Of a stretch of DNA of 64,000 nt, positions 42,688-54,967 are shown in pieces. Made by a program: the position numbers and the translations under genes. The stretch is from Glaciozyma antarctica PI12. Lineage: Eukaryota; Basidiomycota; Microbotryomycetes; Kriegeriales; Camptobasidiaceae. Below the pieces are notes generated by a model. That model made no database searches. It worked only from the letters and a program-made list of their open reading frames with translations, and was not told the origin of the DNA. The DNA is taken from assembly GCA_002917775.1 (NCBI GenBank), contig KZ627161.1, positions 106,357 to 170,356 of the forward strand, given 5' to 3'. Position 1 is the first letter of the stretch; each line of letters starts with the position of its first letter.

Positions 42688-45600
42688 TCAGAGGTAGCTG
42701 CGACGACACTGTCAGTAGATCGCTGCGAGAGACGAGCTGGGAGAGAGCTCACATGGAGAGGGTGACGGAGTTGACCGAAGCGTCGAGAGTCATGAGGTCC
42801 TCTGCGAAACGATCAGCTTCGTCGAGCGAGCCAGATGGAGACGACGAACCTTTGCAGAGAAAGTTGAGCGGCATAGCGACGAGGTGACCGTGAACTTGGT
42901 CGAGACTCTCCTGCAACGTTGGTTCGTGAGCGAGTGCGCAAGAAATGGAGAAGAAGGAACGGACCTTGATGAAGCGGACGTCCATGTCGGGACGCGCGAC
43001 GTGTCCGGGCTTCATTGGCGCCTGCGGGACGAACGCTGCGATGGAGAGGAATGATGAACGAGGAGGAATTGAGGAGATCTGAAACGCGGACGAACCCTTG
43101 TACTGCTCCCAGTTCTCGACGTCCTTCGACGGGACCTGCGAACGGTCAAGTCTCAGCGATAGCAGCGAGGAGAACGGAGCGAAAAGGACTTACGCAGTGG
43201 AAGACCTCGTTGAACAGGTCAGCATTCTTCTCCGCCGTGCCCTTCCAGAGCTTCTCCGTCTCCTCAGAGAGCGGGTCCTGCAGTCCATCATCAGCACCGA
43301 ATTCTCCTCGAAGCCCGCACGACAGCTCACCATGACGAGCTGGTCTGCTTCGGACTGCGTAACGTCCGCGTCGCGGTTGCCGACCATCTTCATGAACGAG
43401 CTGACTGGTTCGTCGCCGTGAGGAGGGCAGAACTGAGGCTCGACGAGTCTACAAAAGTGAGAATCAGCTACCATAACCCTAGGAATGTGACGAGGCTGAC
43501 GAACCCGAGATGCTCCTTCCAGAGCTGGCGACGGAGAGTGGCAGCAAAGCGAGCGGCCATGTACTTCGTCAAACCAAAAAATCAGCTCGTGCGAAGGAGC
43601 GTGTAGAAAAGGACGCACGGGCTCTCCGTTCATGCGCGAAGGAATCATGTCCGTGTCCTCGACGACAAGAGCGATTTCCGAATCGTGATCACCAACCTGT
43701 GAACGATCATTGAGGTTCGCAGAGCCCATGATGACTCGGCGGTCGTCGACGATCATAAGCTACAGCGACGAAGGTCAAGTTAACGAAACTCGAGAGCAGC
43801 GAGGGAGGAACCTAGCGAGGAACGTACCTTGGTGTGAATGTAGAGCTCTGTCGACACGGCTACGATCAGCTTCGCTTCACGAACGACGAAGGCAGAATCT
43901 ACGCACCCTCAGTCACATACGCCTGCCTCTCGCTCTCCTCCGACCCGTGCCAGGGCTCATCCAGCAGCGACCCAGTCCCCTTGGACGCATGATGCGTAAC
44001 CGAGTCCGCAACGACCTCGTCCGGTTCCGCCCCCTTCTCAAACCGATGGATGATGTCCCGGGCTTCGTCGAACGTCTTGGGGAGGTCGACAGTGACCGTC
44101 TTGGCCTCGCGGTTCTCCTTCATCTTGGGATCGTTCTTCACTTTGCCGAGGTTGGCACTTTCTCCTCCCTCTGCGATGGACGTGTCAGCGAGAGCTCGCG
44201 GCGACGAAGAGGGCGGGACGAACCGATTCCGAGAGCGAAGACGACAGACTTGTTCTTCTCAAGCTCCTCCTCGAGTGCGTCCGAGCCGAGGAAGACGCTG
44301 TGCGAATTAACGTCAGCTTGCGATGCCCCATTCCGAGAGCAAACGACGCACCGAGCGAGCGCAGCCTGAGCGTGGTCAAAGTCGATCCCGCTCTTCTCCT
44401 CCATGCGCTTGAGACGCTCAGGGTCGTAGTTGATGCGATCGTACGAGCGAAGGTTGTAGAACGAGATGTAGTCGTGTGGGTTGAATCCCTCCCTCTCGAT
44501 GACTTCCATGATCGAGTTGCCGCCGCGACAGATACTGTTGTAAGTCGCACCCATGATGGCGAGCTGTAAGATGAAGTAATCAGTATCCCGTACTACGAGC
44601 TGCCCCGCCACTTACAGTCCCCGAGCTTCCCTTGAGATCTCCAGCGAATCCAGGAACGGCCGGAATGCTGCGACGACAGCCTTGTCAGTACCTCCGCATG
44701 CACCCCGGCGACCAACACTCACACGATGACGACCTTGAACTTCTTCCCAGCGCGAGCTGCAGTGAGGATACGCTCGGCGATGGCTTTGCCGATGAGGTTC
44801 TCGACAGGTCCCTTGCCTGCGAAGGAGCAGTCAGCGACGAAATCGAACGTCAACGCTGGGCCAAACGTACCGGCTTTCGTGTTTGTGATGAAGAACTGAT
44901 TTTCAATCATGATGCAGTGCGAAGCTTCCATGATGAGCTGGCAGTAGGCGTTCATGATCGAGTGCTCCTTCAAGATTCCCTGCGCACAACTTCTCAGCCT
45001 CTCCCTCCCCGCTGCCGAAGAAGGTACTCACCGAACTCCAATCCGCCGAGCTCCTGCAGACCTGTACTTAAGTATCAGCGCGAGCGAGGGACGAGTCGAA
45101 GACGCGAAGACGAACCTGAACCCTCATCCCTCCCTTCGGCCCCAATCCTCCAAACGGTGCATGTCCACCTTCCACCTCAGGTACAGCGTGATGCGTGAAC
45201 TTGTGACCGATCTCAGCAAAGTATGCGAGGTGAGGATGCCTAGCGATCGCCTGCGCGGGCTGGTCTTCCTCTGAGATGATGTGCGGGAACGCGAGAGGGA
45301 GGAAGCGGTCGTCGTGGTCGTACTTCTTCGCGCGAATAAAGTTCCAGCCTAAAGGCGTCACGTTAGCTGCAGCTCAACGTGAAGTGTGAAGGGACGCACG
45401 CTCGATGAAGTGCTGCGCGATGTCCATCACTCTGCGAAGGGGTCAGCGAGATCCTGGCGACGGTGATTGTGATTGAAAGTACGCGGGGCCAGCGAGCATC
45501 ATGTGCGTGTCGTGCCACGGCATGCGAGGAGCTGTCGAGGCGGCTCTGCTGGTTCGAGACCCTGCGATGTTGGCGTAAGTGGCGTCGGAGGCGCAGCGAG

Positions 45601-47224
45601 GACTCGAGCTCACCAGTGGTCGACGGCTTGGAAGTCGGCGACTCGAGCGTTGTTGTAGTCCTGTCCAGCGAAGAGCCTGCAGTAGCAGTCGTCAGAAACA
45701 GCTCGCGAGCCGAGGTCGGAGTGCGCACGTTCGAGCGAAGTCGGTCGGGTGAACGTCTGCGGCCACGAATCAGAGTCGGTTCGGCGTGATCATTATATTA
45801 TACGTACCAGAGAGAGGGAAAGTGTGCGTGTCCCATCGTCCGAAGCAGCTGCATCCGGACATCAGTTCGGCTCGGCGAAGAGAATCAACCTCGCTCGATA
45901 CGCACAGGTCGAGGCCACCGACCGTCGCAATCGTGTTGTCGACAATAACTACTTTCTCGTGGTGGCTCCAATAGAGAGTGATCTCGCCTCCGAGCTGAGA
46001 ACGGACCAGATCAGCGAATTCTGCCGAGAAAAGGATCCGCGAGACGTACGTGGTCTGGGTGGCGCATAACGGCAATGTTCTCGTGCATGTCCTCGAGATG
46101 ATGCTTCGTGTGAGACGACGACATACTCATAGTCCAGAGGAGAGCGAGAGGGGTGAGACTTGTCGTCTTGGTCTCCGCAACGGTGAGATTGGACGCACCT
46201 GGGTAACCTCCTTGTAGACGATGATCATGATCTTGACACCCTCCTGCGCCTTCTTCAAGAGGATTCGGTCGAGACGGAACTGCGAGAGCCAGGCGTCAGC
46301 TATCTGCCCTCGCCGTCGTTCCTCCCTCGGCTCTGCATCCACCTGCTTCGAACGCCAAAGAATCCACTCACCTCCTCGTGCTTGGTAGGCGGGCGACGCA
46401 AGAAGAGTTCCGGGCTGAGCCACCAGTCCTGCAAAGGCCCGAGTTAGCGGAGGCGAAGGGAGAACGCAGCTAGCAATGAATGCACCAAGATGAAGATGGT
46501 CTCCTTCGCACTGTCGAGGATCTCCGCGAGCGCGTAGAAGAAATCGTGACCATCGATGTACCTGCGAGGATAGTGGAGAGTGGGAGGAACGTCAGCTTCG
46601 TTCCTGCAAGGCGCGTCGATGAGAGGAGGGGAGAGGAGAGGAGAGGGGCCGGCAACAGCTCCGACGCTCCCTCCTCCGCTGTTCGAGCCACCAAGCTCGT
46701 CGCCTGCCTCGCGCCCTCCACTAGATTCTACCAGCGAGGCATCCCTTCCCCAGGAGGCTGCTCTCTAGCCGTCCCGCACGCAGCACCACCCCTCCACCAG
46801 CTCCCCACCGCTCCACCTCCTCCTCCCTCGACACAGCGAAACAGCTCTCACCACTTGACCTCATTCCCCTCCCTCTCGCTCCCAAAGCTCTCGAACCTGT
46901 CCCGAGCATCAACGCCTCTCTCCTGTCCCACCACGAGCCGACCCACCTGTGCCCTTTCGCAATCTCCGTCCTGATCGCATCAATCTCTTTTTCGTGAGCC
47001 TCGTCGTGCCGGTGGTTCGGGTTGAGCGTGTCTACCGCACCAAGCTCGTCAGCCGGCGCCCGCCCTAGAGCGCAGCGATACGCACAGCGTACGGATTCCT
47101 TGAGCCTCGCGACGTCACCTGGCAGATCCTTGAGCTCCTTCTTGAACTTGGAAACGCGCTCTGAGCCTGGTAGCTCCTTGAGCTCCTTCTTGAGCGATTT
47201 AGCAAAGTTGGTGAAGGCCGACAT
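42688..47224 (-). CDS. Phospholipase D
   Basis: The start [20 protein letters not shown] is followed by an amphipathic Lys-rich repeat ([16 protein letters not shown]), then [31 protein letters not shown], and the first HKD motif HHEKVVIVD in the block TLYWSHHEK, with [11 protein letters not shown] after it. Later blocks are [25 protein letters not shown], and the second HKD motif IHTKLMIVDD followed by [15 protein letters not shown], ending NSVTLSIYL. Both catalytic HxKxxxxD motifs are intact. The enzyme hydrolyses phosphatidylcholine to phosphatidic acid and choline and in yeast (Spo14) is needed for sporulation and membrane traffic. I see no PX or PH domain before the first half, so this is a short, PX/PH-free form. 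Introns are many and short; the last splits Ile before YL. Confidence 0.9.
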
Positions 47225-47515
47225 GGTGGGTGGAGGGAGAAGAGGGTCGAGGCGCTCCGCTCGACGGTCGAGCTCAGGTCGTCTTTCGTCCTGTTTATGA
47301 AGCAGAGCTTCTCCTGCTTTATAATGTCTTTCAGGTCGTATTCTAACAGAGCTACAGCACGGGCAAGGCACATCATTCCACGCCGGCGACGAACCACCCA
47401 CGAATCGGCGCCTTCCTCTGCGATCCCATGCTGGACGCGCTCGAATCGGCGCTCTACCGCTCCAGGATCTCTGCCGACCAGCCCTCGAATTGCATCTACA
47501 TCTCCCCAACCCCCT

Positions 47516-50500
47516 CTAAGCCGACGACCCTCCCTTCCTGAGGTTCCCAAAGTCCTCGTGAACATCCAGCAGCACTGCGAACCTCGCTCCATCAGCCCCT
47601 CGAATCCACGCAAGACGAATCGAAAACGCACCTTTGAGAGCATTGCGCGCGCGTATCCGAGAGAGATCCTCCTGCTGAGGAAGCAGGGAGATCGATCCAG
47701 CGGGGTCGGGGAAGGGGAGAGCCTTTTTGAGGTTCTCGTACGCCACGAGCGTCTGCGCAAAGAAACGGATCAGCACGTTCTCGGAAAGGGTAGGTAGAGG
47801 AAAAGAGACTAACGACTACCGAACTGGGGACTGCTTCGGAGCACACGCGCGAGTCCACCCTTGTACAATGCTCGCGGTCCCTCCTCAGCCACTGCGAAAC
47901 GACGTCCTCGTCAGCCGTCGTCTCGCCGATCGAGGAAGGAGAGCGGGGACTCACGAATCTTGCGCAACCCATCCATAACACCCTTGTAGTGCGTCTCTCC
48001 CGTCTTGGCCTCCGTCTGAAGACGCGTCTTGACCACATCCGCAGGCGTCGTACTGCGCGCGTTCAATCGTCAGTCCCTTCTCCTCGAAACGAGAACGATC
48101 AAACGCACAGGAAAGCAGCAGGCATTCCGGCAATCGCGGCCGCAGCGAGCGCTTCGCCAAGACCGAGGACTTTGCCGTCTCTCCCCTCATGGAACACGTC
48201 CTTCTTGAGATGCCAATAACTGCGTTTGCCCAACCCTCTTCAGCTCCTCTCCCCATCGACGAAAGCAGGACTTCGCACCTTGGGAAATAAATAGCCGAGA
48301 AAGGAACGTCTCGAGCCAAACACGCTGCCGTCCCTCGGTAGAGACCCAGCAGACCGAGCTGCTTGATGATGTCGAGCGCGCTCTTGGGCTTTCCAGCCGT
48401 CGCCTTCGCCGCCTCTCCCTGCATCTGCAACCGAATCTTGACAATCTCGAGCGGGTTCGTGAAGACCTATTTTCGAGCCGCACAAACGTCAGCCCGCGCG
48501 AGGAGAGGACGACGAAAGGAGAGGACGAACGACTTGGCATCCTCCAGCAGCTCCTCCTGCGACGAGCTCCCAAGGAACCGAGATGCGGCCCGTCTCCCTG
48601 TTCGTCGCGTAGCCACGCACGAGGTCGTTGACGGTGAGCTTGATCGCCTTTTCTGGTGCGACTCCCTGCGTGCGAGGCGTCAGGTATGGCCCAGCAAACG
48701 AGCGGGAGAGGACGAACGATGAGCTGCGGGGGAAGACCGCGGTAGAATCCGAGGAAGCCCTCGTTCCTGTAGACCTTCTTGACACAATCTGAGCAAGAGC
48801 GTCGTCAGTCCTTAGCCCTCAGCGCAGCGCCAAACGACGTGGTGATGAGAGCGTGCGTACCTATCGAGTTCTTGTACAGCAGCTCTCCGACGACTTTCGA
48901 TCTCTGGTTTTGCATGCGAGTCTATCGTGCGAAAACGATCAGCACCGCTCCACCTCCTCGTCGCACGCCAAACTCACCTTCACAACATCAATCGGGTAAA
49001 CCGTCGTTGCTCCCAACGCCCCCGCAATTCCTCCCAGCCCGAAATAATACGACGACTGCACTCGCTCATCAGCCCCTTCTCACCCACAGCCTCGCAACCC
49101 TGCTCACCTTCCCAAACTCATGCAGAAAGCTCCCCTTCTTCTCCTTCTTCTCCTCCACGACCTTCGGCGGGCCCCACTTGGGATCCAGCAGCTGCCCAAA
49201 GTCCCTCAACCCGAGACGCGTTCGACTCCCCTGCCCGGCGTAGTGGAAGATGATGGCGACCTCCATAGGTGAGAACGTTCCGTACCGCATCGAGCGCGAC
49301 GCGTGGTTCGTAAAGTCGAGTTTGGAGATCTTCCCGTCCGAAGATTGTGTGCAGGCTTCGCGGACCATTCGCTCCACCATGTCCATTTCTCGGATGACCT
49401 GCGCGCGCGCGAGTTAGCTGGACTCAGAGGTCGCGAAGGAAGGAAAGGAACGCACGTTGTGGAAGGCGATGCACTCGGGGTAGCTGATCTTGCCGCCGGG
49501 GGTGAGCATGGAGAGGGTCGGGAGGCTCTCGAGCACCGTGTCGGAGAGCTTGTGGCGCGCGAGCTCGTAAATGATCTTCTGGAACGCCTCAGGAGTGATG
49601 TAGCCAGTCTCGGCCTTGTCGAAGAAGCGGAACGCCTGTCGCAGACGCTCGCCCTGGAGGCCCTTCATCAACTGCGTGAATTCGCTAAGGTCGCATGCGT
49701 AAGTCGCGGAGCAGCTGTGGAGCGCGTGGGAGGACGCACTTGTAGCCCAGGACGTGCGAGCCAGAGACTTTGCCGAGGTAGAGCTTGACCCAGTCCGAAT
49801 CGAAGTTGAACGGAATCGCGTCGGGCCCAAGGCTCTCGGAGAAGACGCGCTTGAACTCGTCGAAGCTGACCTCTCCGTTACCGTCGAGGTCAAAGTACTT
49901 GAAGGCGATCTAAAAATCGCTTCGCATCAGCTCCCCCGTCCTCGGCACGCCGCTCTGGAATGGGACGTACGTCGAACTCGGCGTCCGGTTGCTTGAGCAA
50001 GCCCTCGAACGCGACGAAATCCTCCCATGAGACCTTGCCCTGCTTCTTCTGGTCGGCGATGCGGAAAAGGATGCCGTACTGTTGGCGGCTGATCTTGTTA
50101 AAGTCGGAGGTGGGAGCGATTGCGGAGACAAAGTCGGCCTCAGTCAAGTACCTGCGCCAGCGACGTGTTAGCTCTCGTTCCTCCTTCCAGCTGCTTCCCC
50201 GATCACATCAGACAAGGAAACAAGCTCACTTGACACCGCCAATCGAGTCGGGCGTCGCGAACTGGTCGAACGTCTTCTTCCATTTGCTGAGCTCGCTGGG
50301 GTTGGAGAAGGCGACAATGGGACTGGGTGCCACATCTGAAGGACCTTTTAAGGGAACCTCAGCTTCGCAAAGGAGGGGAGAACCTGGCCAAGAGGATCGA
50401 TGTCAGCGATCTGTCGAGAAGAGTGCGGGGACCCTGTGAGCTTCGCGGCCAGCTCTGGCAGCTCAGACGTCCGCCTTGCCAGCTGCCCACCTATTGTGCA

Positions 50501-50781
50501 CCTCGCCGAGCGCAGTCCCTCCCAGGGTCCTAGCTGTAGGTCCTCACATCGCGCGGACGATGAGCCAAGATTCTCCGGGCGGACGTGAGCCTGCCCCCGC
50601 ACCTCCTCCCAGCAGTGCCCGGCTGCAGCCGCCCCTCCTCAGCACTCCAATGCACCGGAGTAAACACCCGAAGCCATCAAGAAAGCTTCCTAGTCCTCGA
50701 CCCGGTCGAGCCAGGCTGCCTCCACCCACTCGAGCACGCGACAGAAAAGCGGAGCGAGGAGAGCAGCTCACGGTTCGGCAT
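47516..50781 (-). CDS. AGC1: Mitochondrial aspartate/glutamate carrier with EF-hands
   Basis: The N-terminal half has EF-hand repeats: [26 protein letters not shown], the canonical loop [12 protein letters not shown], and [17 protein letters not shown] with [13 protein letters not shown]. The C-terminal half is a six-helix carrier with three signature motifs, [22 protein letters not shown] and [11 protein letters not shown], plus [12 protein letters not shown] and [11 protein letters not shown]. This layout equals aralar/citrin and differs from the short yeast Agc1. It exchanges aspartate and glutamate across the inner membrane in the malate-aspartate shuttle, with calcium control through the EF-hands. 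The first coding exon is only ATGCCGAACC (50772-50781), followed by a 436-base intron, long for this genome; the join gives MPNHVAPSPIV. The C-terminus [16 protein letters not shown] needs the last intron, which is in phase. Confidence 0.9.
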
Positions 50782-51662
50782 CTTGAAGCCAGCCTGAGAC
50801 GGATGAGCTGGAGTATATGGAGAGGTCGAACGAGCTGAGGGCGGGAGAGGGAGTGCGGGGGTCGGCGCGGGCGGATTGGAGGAGGGGAAAGAGGGACAGG
50901 GCGGCCGGACCCGAGTTCTCAGCCAATCTCAGCTGAACCGCTGTTGACTGCTCCCCTCTCACTCGAGTCCCTCTCTCTGGGCACGCTCTGGCTGTGAGCA
51001 GCTCAGGAATCTGCAGGCTCGCGAGGTGGAGTTCTCTCCTGCTCTCGTTACGCTCGCTCGACGCCTCCTCGCCATCCCTAATCGATCTGTCCCGCGGTAC
51101 CTCGAACAAACCCCGTTTAGTTACTGCTCTTGCCACCGAGGAAGCGAGCGTGATGGTGAAGCCAGGGGGAGGTACATCTACGATGGAGGGATCGAGGCGT
51201 AGAGGGAGGGAGAGCCTGAGTCCCGCTTGGATTGCCGACGACGCGGCACTGCCGTGATGAGGACTGCTTCATTCTGCCCAAGTGCAGAGCGGTGGAGTGG
51301 GTTGGCCTGCTAGAGATGCTGTGTGTACGAGCTATCTTCTTTCTCTGCGCTCTTTGCTCCCTCAATCGTTTCTCTGCAACTCTGCGGACCCTCACAACTA
51401 GAATCGCAGAATCTTCACTCCGCTCGGCGTTCGCTGCTCCTCGTTCTGAACTCCGTCAAGGCTCTCTACGTGCACCATAGTGACAACCATGCAGCCCGAG
51501 CTGACACACGGGGAGCGAAGGCGACGGCGCGAATCGACCCACTCTCTCCCCCGCTTCGACCGCCTGCTCTCGCCATCGCACTGCTTCTCTCCATCAACGC
51601 TACTAGAAAGGTACGTATAACAGGAGCTATCACGACTAAACAAACACCATATCTTCCTCCTC
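50782..51662. other. Intergenic region upstream of AGC1 and downstream of GAF gene
   Basis: This 881-base region contains the AGC1 promoter and the GAF gene terminator. Frames over 100 residues exist on both strands but have no motif or splice support. No further feature is recognised. Confidence 0.35.
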
Positions 51663-53607
51663 CTATCCCAAACACCCCGTCTGACGAGCGAGATCGACCG
51701 CAAAGCTATTCACAAACCCCAATTCCGGCCTCCCCAACACCCTCTTCCTGTCCTCGCTAAACGCGCCCAACACGAACAACACTTCCTCCTTCCTCCTCCT
51801 ATCCAGCCCCACCTTCACCAGCACTCCCGTCGCGTACTCCCCCTCGTCGCCCTCCCACTTCGGATCCGAATACAGGATCGCGCCGCTGTTCCGGACTTGC
51901 TGATGAAGCTCGATGTCGAAGATGGGTGGAGGGTTAGGGAGGTTATGCGCTGAGATGATTCGGAGGGAGGAAGGGGGGGAGATGGCGAGGAGGTAGACGA
52001 GGTCGAGATCGAGGGATTCGGCGAGGAGTTTTGTCGCGAGGTCGAAGAAAGATTCGAGCTGCGGCGGTACTTCGAGCGAGGTGGAGAGGATCCCAGGTAC
52101 GGCTTCTCCCGAGCCGCGTTGGCGGAAGATAGGCGGTCGCAAGGTGGCGGTGTAGGAGATGAGGAGTGGATGCCAGGGCGGTTCCGAGATCGTAGGAGAT
52201 GGTGCTGAGGGCGTTGAGGATTCGATTAGCAACTCTTTCGCAGGTTCAACGACCGCCGCCTCTGGAGTGACCGGTGGCGTGAGGGGAGGTTCGCTGACGG
52301 TCGATCCCGCCTTCGCATCGATAAGCTCCGACGTTCCGCGCCACGCCCGACGTTCCTCCTCTAAAGCGTTCTTCAAAACCGTCTGCTGCTCGTTCTTCCA
52401 GCGCGCAATCTCCACGCCTGCTTGACGAGCCAAGTCGCGGAGCTGTGCACGATCCGTGGCAGAGAACTCGGCGCGAGGGACTTGGTCGACGATGCAGAAG
52501 ACGCCCTGCTTGACGCGTCAGCTGATTCAGAAGCTCGAATGGATTGAGACTGACTGCGAGGTAGGAATCCGCTGGATCGGCGCCAAAGGGAGGTGGAGCC
52601 GAGATTGGGAACGCAGCGTAGAAGCCATGAGCGTACGAGGCGTAATTGTTTTCGGTGAACCTGCGAAGATACAGTGATTAAAGTCAGCAGCTCTTCAAAG
52701 GAAGGACGAAGCCCGGGGAGGAGAGCTCGCTCACCTCCAGTCCGCGGAGATGTCAGGAATCACCAATCCTTCGTCTTGCCCCGTCGTACCCTGCAGCAAC
52801 GCGTGGCTGCACATTGACGCTGTGATACCGCACCATGATCAGCGCCTCCTCGCTTCTCCTCTATGGAAAAATGAACCCACTTTCGCGAACCACCCTAGTT
52901 CCCGGCTTGATTCCCAGCCCAGCTTCGCCCAAGAAGACGTACGCATCCTTGTCCATCATCGACAGCCCCGCGAACCCCGCACGAAAGATCCTACACGCAT
53001 CGGCAGCGAGTTTCTGAAACACCGCGTTCCCAACAAGGTCGTTGCTGTCGACGGGCGCGATCGGAGGAGCGGGCGTATACTTCGATTCGTCGAGGACGGT
53101 CGAGACGTCGGAGATGTACTCCTCCTGCTCCACCCCAAGGAGCTCTCGCCTCATCTGGCTGCGCCCGCGAGCGGTGTTGAGGCTGTCGACGGCGCGCTGT
53201 CGGCGTTCCTCGTCGAGCGGCTTAGGAGCACGGAACTGGCCGGCAAAAGTTCGCGAATTCGAGCTCGAGAGAGCGGAAGGAGGAGGTGGAGGATCGTTGA
53301 AGTCGATCAGGCCCTGCACGAGCTCGTCAGCTCCCACCCCCGTCCTCCCGAAACTGTGACTCACGGTGGCGTACGCCTTCTCCCACTCTGGCCAGGTGCT
53401 AGGGATCTCGCTCGCTGGACTGGAGGATTTGATTGAGGCGATTTGGTCGTGTGGAGCGGCCGTGGGGCTGTCGGGCGAAGGAAGCGAAGCGGGTTCGTCT
53501 GGTGGCGAATCGAGCAAGTCCGACTTCCTCCTTTTGAACAGGTTGCGGAGCGAGAAGCTGCTGTGACTTGTCAGTAGTGCGGGTCTTGGGCTGTCGAGGG
53601 AGCGCAT
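51663..53607 (-). CDS. GAF-domain protein
   Basis: The start MRSLDSPRPALLTSHSSFSL with a basic NLFKRRKSD is the best ATG; an upstream in-frame ATG at 53859 exists but the added residues look unselected. A long Ser/Pro-rich segment and an acidic WPEWEKAYATVSHSFGRTG block are followed by a GAF-like module: FRAGFAGLSMMDKDAYVFLG, GLGIKPGTRVV, then CSHALLQGTTG, VIPDISADWRF, FYAAFPISAPP, and LAVSLNPF with GVFCIVDQVPR. The pattern of first strands, short-term memory-like DxxxD...RF and the end CIVD is that of GAF sensors in fungi (relatives of fungal two-component or phosphodiesterase sensors) without a visible kinase. A second, weaker domain spans the C-terminus (DLVYLLAISPPSSLRI to VLGAFSEDRKR). 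The ligand is unknown. Confidence 0.65.
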
Positions 53608-54146
53608 TGATGTTGGCGACCGTGTTGGCGAAGAGAAAGGGAGAGCAGACTCGATCGACTCCGCGGAGAGTTCTCCTGCTGAATCTCCTTCGTCGGTTTT
53701 TTTCCCTCCCGATCTGAAAGCAACTTTGCACCAGAAGGAATCGTATTGCAAGAAAGGGGAACCAGCCAGCGTGGTATTCCCACGAAGGCCCGCCACCTCG
53801 AGCTTCCGCCGCCTCCCTCTTCCTGCACCAGAATCCCAGCGACCTCCTTGCGTCCTCATCTTCCACCGAGCTAGGAGAAAAAAGATGAGAAGAACGACGA
53901 AAAAGACGAGGACGAGGGGGAGGACGAGGAGGAGGACGAGGAGGAGGAGGGAGAGCGGAGCAGTGGAGAGAGCGGGTTGGATGCGGGTGATGGCTACCTC
54001 GAGGTGTGGACGCGCCGAGCTACTTTCCCGGTGTAATTTATCTGGCAGCCGTTGCTAGCGAGCCTTCTGTGAGGCCACAGCTTAAACGTCCTCGTATTAA
54101 CAGCAAACCAACCCCTCGCTGCAGCGAGACCTCAATCTCTTCCTCC
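53608..54146. other. Intergenic region
   Basis: These 539 bases lie between the GAF gene start and the end of the small coiled-coil gene. The part nearest the GAF start is open in frame up to 53859 and may be leader or extra N-terminus. A purine-rich tract (GAGGAGG repeats) runs at 53900-53950. Confidence 0.35.
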
Positions 54147-54647
54147 TTAATGCCTCGACAGCTTGTCTCCCTCTTTCCTAATCTCGCTCGCCTGCGCAAA
54201 TTTTCAGCTCCTGCTCGATCCAGAAAGCCAGCTGCGAAGCGTACCATCGACATCTTGATCTTCGCCAGCTTCGATTCCTCCTTCGCTTCCGCCTCGAGCT
54301 TGCCAATCTCTGCCTTTGCGGCTTTTGTCGCCGACCTTGACTTTAGAAGGGCCTACACGTACATCAGCTCTTGCCTCCCCGACTTGGGAACAAGCACGCG
54401 CCTCGTCAGCAGCCTTCTCCGCTGCGATGGCGACCTTGAGCTTCCCCTGCGCGGCGGAGAGTTGGTCGTGCCTGTACTTCCAGTCAGCTAATCCATCACC
54501 GCATGTCGGGCGAACGAACCACCTTGAGAACAGGTGCGTTCCGCTGCTCGAACTGCCGCTGTGCGTCTTGCGCGCGAGGAAGGGCTGGTGCGGGTTGGTG
54601 GTGTCGACTGCGGGAGAAGTGGTGGACTTGCGGCGGAAGATGGACAT
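54147..54647 (-). CDS. Small coiled-coil protein, unknown function
   Basis: The start is MSIFRRKSTTSPAVDTT. After a Ser-rich lead, an intron using CAG at about 54477 (minus strand) leads to RHDQLSAAQGKLKVAIAAEK and then ADEA, followed by ATKAAKAEIGKLEAEAKEES, KLAKIKMSM, and, through a last GTACGC...GCGCAG intron, ASEIRKEGDKLSRH before the stop. The heptad-like pattern of Ala/Leu/Lys/Glu predicts a coiled coil of about 70 residues. One intermediate intron near 54350-54390 is required but its borders are uncertain. No family is recognised; short eisosome- or cytoskeleton-associated proteins are possible. Confidence 0.55.
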
Positions 54648-54967
54648 CGAGCTAGCGAGAGATTTGGAGAAGGAGAGGAGCGACGGGAGCAGCACGCGGC
54701 CTGGACTTCAGGAGAGTCGGGTCCTCTCCTCCTCTTCGCCGCGACATCATCCACCAGTCCCGCACAGCTGGCGCCAATCTGGAGAGGGAGACAGGGAGAG
54801 GTGAGTACACGCAGGCGAAGAAGCGACAAGAATCGGAAGTAAGGAAGAGGAGAGAGAGAGAGAGTGCGAAAGCAGAGGCGAGGCTGACCCAGGTGCGTCC
54901 TCCTTCGCTCGCTACCGAGATTCCGTTTTCTAGTAATTCCCTCAATCTATGTCCCATCTACACCCTT
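54648..54967. other. Intergenic region
   Basis: These 320 bases between the UNC93-like gene end and the coiled-coil gene start hold a terminator and promoter. An (AG)n purine run occurs at about 54845-54867. Confidence 0.3.
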
